A stretch of 64,000 nucleotides of DNA, taken from contig NC_058146.1 of assembly GCF_011075055.1 (NCBI RefSeq), forward strand, positions 11,705,820 through 11,769,819, in the 5' to 3' direction. Positions within the stretch are counted from its first letter, which is position 1. Each line of letters starts with the position of its first letter. This document shows, piece after piece, positions 56,993 through 64,000 of the stretch. The position numbers were made by a program, and so were the translations under genes. The notes under the pieces were generated by a model, which worked only from the letters and a program-made list of their open reading frames with translations, was not told where the DNA came from and made no database searches. The stretch comes from Mangifera indica (lineage: Eukaryota > Streptophyta > Magnoliopsida > Sapindales > Anacardiaceae).

Positions 56993-57048
<56 letters not shown>

Positions 57049-58108
57049 ATATGGTGCCACTTAGCACCATGCACACCAAGTTTGACTTCATTAACAGGTT
57101 TTTTCCTTCCTAAACACTAATATTATCATCAAATAATCATCACCTTTAGGTTCAAATTAGTAGTGTCTAAATTCAAGCTAAATTTAGAAAGACCAAGATT
57201 AGCCTCTAATGAAGCATCATGGCCACCTAGATGATAAAGTGTCAACAAATATCACTTAAGCTTTTACAACATTGCAATTACGTGTTATTTAATCCTTTCA
57301 TCAACCAATATCTCTCAAGGCTAAGAGATAGAAAAGTGTCTATCTCAATGGTTCCTCAACGTGAACTAATACACATCAATGACTAATATGGATTAGGCTA
57401 CAACCTAATCTCACTGTTGCTAGAGATTCAAATAGTCATGGATGTCATTCAATATTCTTATATGAGATATCTTCCTTTATGTTAAGGAGTGATGAATTTT
57501 TTATTGATCAATTATAGCCTCCATGTATCTCACCATATGGTTGATTACAACCTTTATAGTTTCCCAAATTACGATAACATGTTGGGTAGTGTCAAACCAT
57601 ATTGATCCTTACACAAGAGGGTCTAATGACCTCAAGTCAAGGATTACATGTATCTATGGTGTTCAGAGGATTTATTCTATAAACACTAGAGCAACCATCT
57701 ATATTGATATCCTTTGATTAGGCAAGTCTGATGAACAAGTCTCTAATGTGCACTCATGTGTTGTACTAAGCTAGCTATAACAGTTTCACTATGTGAGAAC
57801 TATCGGCATTTTTGGTAGGGTCACTTAACACTATAATAATCTCATCATCATTATACGTGCCCTTATTCATTGTGAAGAAGGAATTATGAACATTTCTAGA
57901 ATAGTCACTAAAAGTGTACATATGGTTCCCATAATCAGTCATCTGATCCCCTCATCACAATTCTATCATTTTACAGGCATATTATTCATACGATCATATA
58001 AATAGACAACATATGAATTAAATAATAATAAATCATTTATTAATTATTAATATAAAATTACATTCATAAATGCTAAATTTGATTGGCTCTAAGGCACCTA
58101 CCCTAACA
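56415..58108 (-). repeat. Copia-A LTR, minus orientation
   Basis: It is the reverse complement of the Copia-A LTRs at 11,692-13,340 and 58,328-59,820. The LTR start on the minus strand is TGTTAGGGTAGGTGCC (58,108). The left end near 56,415 still resembles the LTR 3' end but has decayed. It holds a (TA)n run. Confidence 0.75.
56995..57045. repeat. (TA)n microsatellite
   Basis: About 25 TA units inside the Copia-A LTR, between GTCATGCAT and TTTATATGGTGCC. Other Copia-A LTRs have an A-rich run at the corresponding place, so the microsatellite expanded after insertion. Confidence 0.95.
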
Positions 58109-58327
58109 CTTTACTCTCATTCGTCATCACTAGTCGTTACACAGTCTCGCCCATTCACTTATGTTAGGGTGGTAGGTCAATAACTAGTGGTTAGGATAAA
58201 CTTGACATTCTTTAAGGTCTAATGATTAGCTCAAAGGACCTCATCCACAATTTTCTTGTGGTAGTACATCAACCTAAAGAGTTGCAGTTGCGCCTAAAGT
58301 CTATCCTTGAGCCATCCCATGGCTATT
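58109..58327. other. Unassigned 219-bp spacer between inverted LTRs
   Basis: No feature recognised. It separates the minus-strand LTR from a plus-strand LTR lacking its first ~250 bp, and would form the loop of a hairpin if transcribed through. Confidence 0.4.
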
Positions 58328-59820
58328 ATAAAAATGTCCATAATCTTGATATTGTAATGAATAAGGGCACATGCAATGATAATGAGATTATTATAATGTT
58401 AAGTGACCTACCAAAAGTGGCGATAGTTTTCACATGTCGAAGTTGTTATAGACAGTTTGGTGTAACACATAGGTACACGTTGTAGAAGTCTTCATCTAAC
58501 TCACCCGATCAGAGAATATCTATATTGATAGTTGCTCTAATGTCTATGGAATAAACCCTTTAAACACCACAGTTGCATGTGATCCTTTGACTTAAGGTTA
58601 CTAGAATGTCTTATACGAGGATCAGTATTTTTTGACTCTATCTAACTTGCCATTATAATTGGGGCAACTATAAAGGTAGTAATCAGCCATATCATGAGAT
58701 ACATGGAGGCTATAAGTTATCAATAAAAGATTTGCCATTATTAAGTATAGGAGAAGATATTTCATATGAGAATACTAAATGACATCCATGACTATTTGAA
58801 TCTATGGCCACAATAGGATAAGATTATAGCCTAATCCATGTTAGTCATTGATATGTATTAATTTATATCGAGAAACTACTAAGATTGACACATTTTTATG
58901 TCTCAATCTCGAGAGATATCGATTGATGAAAAGATTAAATTGCACGTAACTATGTATTGTAAAAGCTTAATAGATATTCACTAACACTATCGTTTGGGTG
59001 GCATGATGCTTTGCTAGAAAGCTTATAGAGAGCTTATAGGTCACATGCATAAAGAAGTTGAATCAAACTCAAAAATATGGATTGTTTATTGTCAATCCTG
59101 ATGTTCAAACTGAGAAAAAGATTGTAAGTGGATTGGGTTTACCTAATAAGGTTGAACATACTTAGTTTGACCATGTCTTGATCAAGTGCACATACATGCA
59201 CTTAATTTGCCAGTCAAGCATTTAGTGGGAGAGGTGCCAACCATGCAAATGCATGATGTTGGTTGGCACCATGAATAAAAAGGCATACAAGCTTTTTAGC
59301 CATACTAGTTGTGCAAATGGCTTGGTGGAATGTCGATTATGCATTTTCCATACCAGTCATGCATGTGTGTGTTAAGGTTACCATGCATGCTTGGAATTCT
59401 AGTCGTGCTAAGACACCTAGACATATATATTTGTTATGCTTTTTCATGTAATAGATAAAACATATAACAGAGTGAAACCTAGCCATCACTCTCTCTATTT
59501 CTCTCCTTCCTATGAACATCGTGAGTCTAGTCAAGAGCCCTAATAGCTTATTCATCTAAATTTCCTCTTCTATGTTTGTGCTTCATGTGGATATCAAGGC
59601 ACTACCTCATAAGGGTTGGATAATATACTATCTCAAAGTACGTGAAGTTTTGAATGAGCCATAACATAGGCATAAATCTAAAACATCCTAGGAGTGTTTT
59701 GCATGTTCATGAATGTTATGTTTCAAACGGGCATCCTGGTTGGAGTTTTCAAGATTGTTTGATTTTTAAAATTTTAAATTTTACTACGTTGTCAATTATC
59801 AAAGCCCTAAAAATCCTACA
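58328..59820 (+). repeat. 5' LTR of Copia-A element 3 (5'-truncated)
   Basis: It parallels 11,930-13,330 from ATTGTAATGAATAAGG onwards and ends CCTACA immediately before the primer-binding site, giving the true 3' end of the family LTR. Short frames such as 58,222-58,485 have no domain. Confidence 0.8.
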
Positions 59821-59821
59821 G

Positions 59822-59835
59822 TGGTATCAAAGCCA
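59822..59835 (+). other. Primer-binding site of Copia-A
   Basis: TGGTATCAAAGCCA lies one base after the LTR end and matches the initiator tRNA-Met site with small changes. Confidence 0.85.
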
Positions 59836-61620
59836 CTATTTTGCATATTTTTCATAAAAATTATACCTATAGTTAGTTTTGATTAATTTTATATGTTGAT
59901 TACATGTAATTAGGATTAATGAAAACTGAATAAAATTTGTAAACATGATTTGCAATCGTGCAACAACATGATTCGAGTTATTGCATGATTTGTTGAGTAT
60001 CATGTAAACTGTGTTAAATTATTGAGTGATGATCCCTAAATTTTTGTTTGAGTTTTGCTGATATATACAGGTTTATTTTGGTTGAATGTCATAAGTTTCG
60101 TGTTATTGCATGAAATCGCCTTCAAGTTGTGTTGATTATATGATTCGAGGGTTGCCACTAGTATGAGTACGATTTACTTGTCATATTCCCTCACTCTAAT
60201 GATTGGCTTACTGAAATTGGGAAATTTTTGGGTTTCTTCCATTGTTAGAAAAACTTGAAAATTGGGTTATGAAAGAAAAAACCACCATGCACAGTTAGCA
60301 CCAAATTGTGCATGGTAGATGTCAGGTGCACATCTGTCCCAACATCATGCCTTAGTGAACAGTTGGACACTTCCATGTCCAGTTGTGCCCTAGCATGGTA
60401 ACAATCATGTACTTAATTAACTTTTGAAATTTGGTTGAATTTCAAAGGCGTGGTAGACACCTCACCTACACATTGGCAAAGTTGAAAATTATTAGTTTAG
60501 TCTTGTTTCATTGAACTTGGACTAAATTGAGATGTTTTTGAGCTTTAGGGTTGAATTATAATTTTTCAAAACTTTAAGGATCATAATGTAATTTGGCACT
60601 TGGCAGAATAATAATTAAAATTTAATTTTAATTGATATGTATATGTATGGATGTATGTATGCATGGTGTTTAATACACAGCCAATAGACCTTGTGAATGT
60701 TTTTTCATTTATTTCATTTTTGGGTTGTAATTTTTAAATAGGATTTGCCCGCCATGCCTTTATCCCTTTATCTTCTTTTAGAGTAGATTGTTTTATTTTC
60801 TTAGAATTTTGTAACTAGAAAATAAAGTCATGCAATAATTAAATATTGAAGATTGAAGATAAAAGGACAAGCACAAAGACATGAAGATGAAGATTCACCT
60901 AAGTTAACCAGTGAAACTTTTCTTAGCTCAAGGGGTTTGACATTAGTTATGGTTTTATACTGACATGATTTATTTTTATGTTGTAGAATGTATGTGTAAG
61001 TTGTATTTTGCAAATATCACTTGACATGCGACTTAAAATCTTATGAGACTAATTAATAAAACCCTCAATTTAAATATTAATTGAAGATTTAATTGGTGTC
61101 TTTCAATATAACGCGCTAATTAAGCCACTTTGTCACCAAAGCGAAAGGTACGATTCTACTATATGGAAAATTAAGAACTAACTATATTGGGTCTGACTTA
61201 ACTAATATATTTTGTGTGTTTATCAAAGCGAAGGTAAAGTATGCTAGAGGCATGAGTAAGGAATGCATTTATCGATGCAAGAAAATATGTAGTATCCACA
61301 CTACTGATATCGATAGTCACATTTGAGGTGTCTTGGGTTAACACCTAGCTTGCGATCATGAGCTTTTGATAATTAATTTGAAATTTACATATTCGATTAA
61401 TTTGAATATGTTTGCCAAAGTAAAGGGAAAAATTAATGTGATAGGATCTCAATCCACTAGGAAACTCACAAGAACTTCCCGAGTATAATTATAAGGGCTA
61501 TTGACTTGAGAAAAATAGTAAGAGTATTTTAATTAATTAACTTTGTAATTAAAATGAATATTAAAAATTAAATAAAATTACTAATTCTTTTATCTGTAAA
61601 TTGTAGATCACTAAATCACT
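59836..61620 (+). other. Long untranslated leader of Copia-A element 3
   Basis: About 1.8 kb between primer site and gag without a credible frame. Three AAAGCGAAGG/CCAAAGTAAAGG-like words occur near 61,135, 61,225 and 61,415. Long leaders are seen in some plant Copia lineages. Part of it may be inserted DNA that I cannot delimit. Confidence 0.45.
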
Positions 61621-62420
61621 ATGTTAAACTCAATGTATCGATCAATTCTTAAAAAAGAAAATAGGCTCATTGAAAGCAACTTCACTCATTTGTACAGAAA
61701 TCTTTGGATTATTCTGTATCTGAAAAAGAGGTTGTATATCCTTAAAGGGTTGTTGCCCCCTAAGCCTGGTCCCAATGTCACTCAAGAGGAAAATGATACT
61801 TTTAATAAGTATCTTAATGACTTAGTGGAAGTTTAGTTTCTTATGCTGATTTCCATGTCATCTGAGCTTCAAAAACAAAATGAGGTAATGGATACACAAT
61901 CCACACTCGCTCACCTTCAAGAGTTATTTGGCACTCATGCAAAGGTTAAATGATATAAGGTGTCAAGTGCGTTGTTTGATTACAAACTCTTTCAAGGAGG
62001 ACAAGTTGGCCCTCATGTGGTCAAGATGATTAGTTTGGGATCATAGGCAATGAGCTTGCCATTAACTTGGTTTTAAAATCTCATCCTAAATCATAGGCTA
62101 ATTTCATTATAAATTTTAACCTAAATGAAAAGGAGAAAACCCTTGAGGAGTTATTGTATATGCTTAGGACTACTGAACAAATGGTTGAAACCTAAACATT
62201 AAAAGTCCAGGCCAAAGGCAAAGCTAAGCCCAAACCCAAAGTGAAAAAGTAATTTGATACTACTACTCAGCCTACAAGTGGTGCAGGAAAGGGAAAAATT
62301 GTCTATTTGTCTAGTGGTAAGGCAATTCACTAAAAGAGACATTACAAGGCCTCTATAATTAACAAAAAAGAAGAAGACAGCTAAAGTTTCTACTTCAGGA
62401 ATATTTATCATTGAGATAAG
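61621..62420 (+). pseudogene. Copia-A gag, broken
   Basis: It starts at the Met of a 71-codon frame with ILKKENRLIESNFTHLYRNL (residues 9-28) and LYILKGLLPPKPGPN. After a stop the capsid region continues as MSSELQKQNEVMDTQ, LQELFGTHAKVK and GGQVGPHVVKM, then a Lys/Pro-rich tail near 62,200-62,250. These match the gag of long-LTR plant Copia elements. At least six stops and frameshifts rule out function. Confidence 0.8.
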
Positions 62421-63690
62421 TTATTTTCCTTGTTCATCATAGGTTGTAAACACAAGACGTAGTTCTCATGTTTGTTTTGATATATAGAAACTATGACAGA
62501 GTAAATTGTTTAACAAATGAAAGGTTGACCTATAGGCTGGAAATAGAACACACGTTGTCACATTAATAATAGGAATTTCTTATCTTAGGTTGGCCCACAG
62601 AACTAGTTTTAGAATTAAGAAATTGTCATCATATGCCTTTTATGTTTAGAAACTTAGTTTCATTGTCAGATTTGGATAAAAAAGGATATTTATTTTTTAT
62701 TGTTCGTGGTATTATAACCATCAACTTAAATAATATTTTATATGTAATAGTGAAGTTGCATAATGGCTTATATATTCTAAAACTGGATATTGAAATTCTT
62801 AATGTATAAAATAATAAACATTTAAAATGAAATGATCTGGATATTACATATATATGGCATTACAAGCTAGGCCACATAAGACCGAAACATATATCGAGAC
62901 TTCTTTAACAAAAGGTCTTACAATCATTTAACTTCTAGTCATAAGATGACCAAAACACCTTTCACTAGACATAGTGAAAAGGTAACTAAACTGTTAGGGA
63001 TCATACACAATGATATGTGTGGGCATATGATAGTGTATAACAGATATAAGGATGCCTACTTCGTCATATTTACCAATGACTTCAATAGATATGGTGGCTA
63101 TATGTTTTTTATGAAACATAAGTCATAATGCTTTGATAAATTCAAAGAATTCAAGAACGAAGTAGAAAAACAACTTGGGAAACAAATTAAAGTCCTCCAA
63201 ATTAATCAAAAAGATGAATTCCTGAGTGTTGAATTCAAAGAATACCTAAAAGAAAATAGAATAGTATCTCAATTTACTCTTTTTGGTACATCATGGCATA
63301 ATAATGTATCTAAGTGAAAGAATAGGATATTGATGGAAATGTTTAGGTACTAATCTACATATGTCTTTTTGAGGTCAAGCCATAGAAACTGTTATCTATA
63401 TACTGAACTGTGTCCCATCTAAATCTATGGATAAAACTTCGTATAAGTTATGGACTAGGTGAAAGTTCAATCTAGATTACTTAAAAATTTAGGGTTATAA
63501 AGCTGATATCAAAAATTGACTTTAAACAAGCTAAGTGCAAAATCTGAAAAGAGAAAAAAAGTCTACGATATGTCATCATAGATGGTTGATCATGGTAAGG
63601 AAGTTCTTCCACCTCAGATGGAAAAACCTTAACACATAAAGAGCTATATAAATCTATCTAAGTACATTACGAGCCAGAGAGATTTGGCTT
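62421..63690 (+). pseudogene. Copia-A protease-integrase region, broken
   Basis: Pre-integrase text appears near 62,620-62,890, though the protease Asp motif is not legible. Integrase is in frame at 62,946-63,128 with KMTKTPFTRHSE and LGIIHNDMCG (first catalytic Asp), then FKEFKNEVEKQLGKQIKVL. The second catalytic Asp appears as Asn (QINQKDEFLS) and the Glu as Lys before a stop (NNVSK.KNR), so the DDE triad is destroyed. Sequence stops near 63,690 after GYKADIKN and FGFLLTQHSDV traces. Confidence 0.75.
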
Positions 63691-63721
63691 TCTCTTAACT
63701 CAGCATAGTGATGTACTAGTC

Positions 63722-64000
63722 ATCATTGCATATAAGATATCTTCTTTTGTGCTCAAGATTAACGAATCTTTTATGGATCAACTATAGCCTTAATGTATCT
63801 CATGATATGATTGTTCACTACCTTTATGATACCCTTATTACAGTGATATGTTAGATAGTGTCAAACCATATCGATCCTTATATGAGTTAATTTAGCAACC
63901 TCAAGTCAAAAGATCACATGCATAAGTGGTGTTAAGAGGATTTGCTTCATAGACACTGAAGTAACCATCTATATGGATATCTTCTGTTGAGGTCAATTTG
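63722..64000 (-). repeat. Copia-A LTR fragment, minus orientation, cut by window end
   Basis: It runs parallel to 10,170-10,450 and 57,450-57,730 (for example AGATATCTTC, GTGTCAAACCATA and CATCTATATGGATATC). Any continuation lies beyond 64,000. Confidence 0.75.

Larger units (their letters stand above)
58328..63722 (+). mobile_element. Copia-A element 3, 5' LTR and decayed internal region
   Basis: Order: truncated 5' LTR, primer-binding site, a long leader, gag, a pre-integrase region and integrase up to about 63,690, where a minus-strand Copia-A LTR begins. RT and RNase H, which survive in element 1, are absent here. The two relics together illustrate the normal gene order of the family. 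Confidence 0.75.

Noticed and set aside
56995..57045. Promoter or origin signal at the (TA)n run
   Set aside because: It is a microsatellite expansion inside an LTR. A run of TA units alone is not evidence of function.

Overview
The window looks like repeat-rich heterochromatin from a flowering plant, probably a eudicot. It is AT-rich and I found no host gene and no tRNA, rRNA or CRISPR array. Almost every coding trace belongs to a plant transposable element: Ty3/Gypsy (Athila-like, Tekay/Del-like and CRM-like), Ty1/Copia (two unrelated families), an L1-type LINE, and one Mutator-like DNA transposon (MULE). The species cannot be fixed from what is visible. All family assignments come from reading protein motifs and comparing copies within the window. 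No database was searched.

Layout. 0-1.25 kb: an LTR with a primer-binding site and a trace of gag. 1.3-6.05 kb: a decayed minus-strand Athila-like element with an env-like ORF, integrase, RNase H and a gag tail. 6.3-10.8 kb: a minus-strand Copia-A LTR split by a plus-strand Gypsy remnant. 11.7-16.0 kb: a Copia-A element reduced to two LTRs around an RT/RNase H stub. 16.3-25.5 kb: two decayed minus-strand Tekay/Del-like Gypsy elements, the second split by a clean solo LTR (22,299-23,561; repeat GGTAC). 25,488-37,537: a 12-kb MULE with terminal inverted repeats and a 9-bp target-site duplication. It carries a MuDR-type transposase gene on the plus strand, a convergent DUF1985-Ulp1-like protease gene on the minus strand, and a CRM-like Gypsy inserted in the transposase gene (5-bp duplication ACACG). 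37.5-40.8 kb: more Gypsy LTR sequence. 40.8-51.3 kb: a minus-strand LINE split by a well preserved short-LTR Copia element, itself interrupted by a rearranged CRM-like Gypsy, plus a second CRM-like LTR/pol fragment. 51.8-56.4 kb: a minus-strand Tekay/Del-like 5' half (RT, protease, gag, primer-binding site, LTR). 56.4-64.0 kb: Copia-A LTRs in inverted orientation and a decayed Copia-A internal region.

The insertions give a relative history. Gypsy C2 LTR, then MULE, then CRM-1 is one three-level nest. LINE, then short-LTR Copia, then CRM-2 is another. The most interesting item is the MULE: both of its boundaries can be read directly, an approximate empty site survives in a paralogous LTR at 19.86 kb, and it carries a captured SUMO-protease-like gene whose active-site cysteine motif is still legible.

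No element appears fully autonomous. The best preserved reading frames are the Copia gag (41,565-42,491), the Copia RT/RNase H (from 47,867) and the CRM-2 integrase (43,986-45,305).
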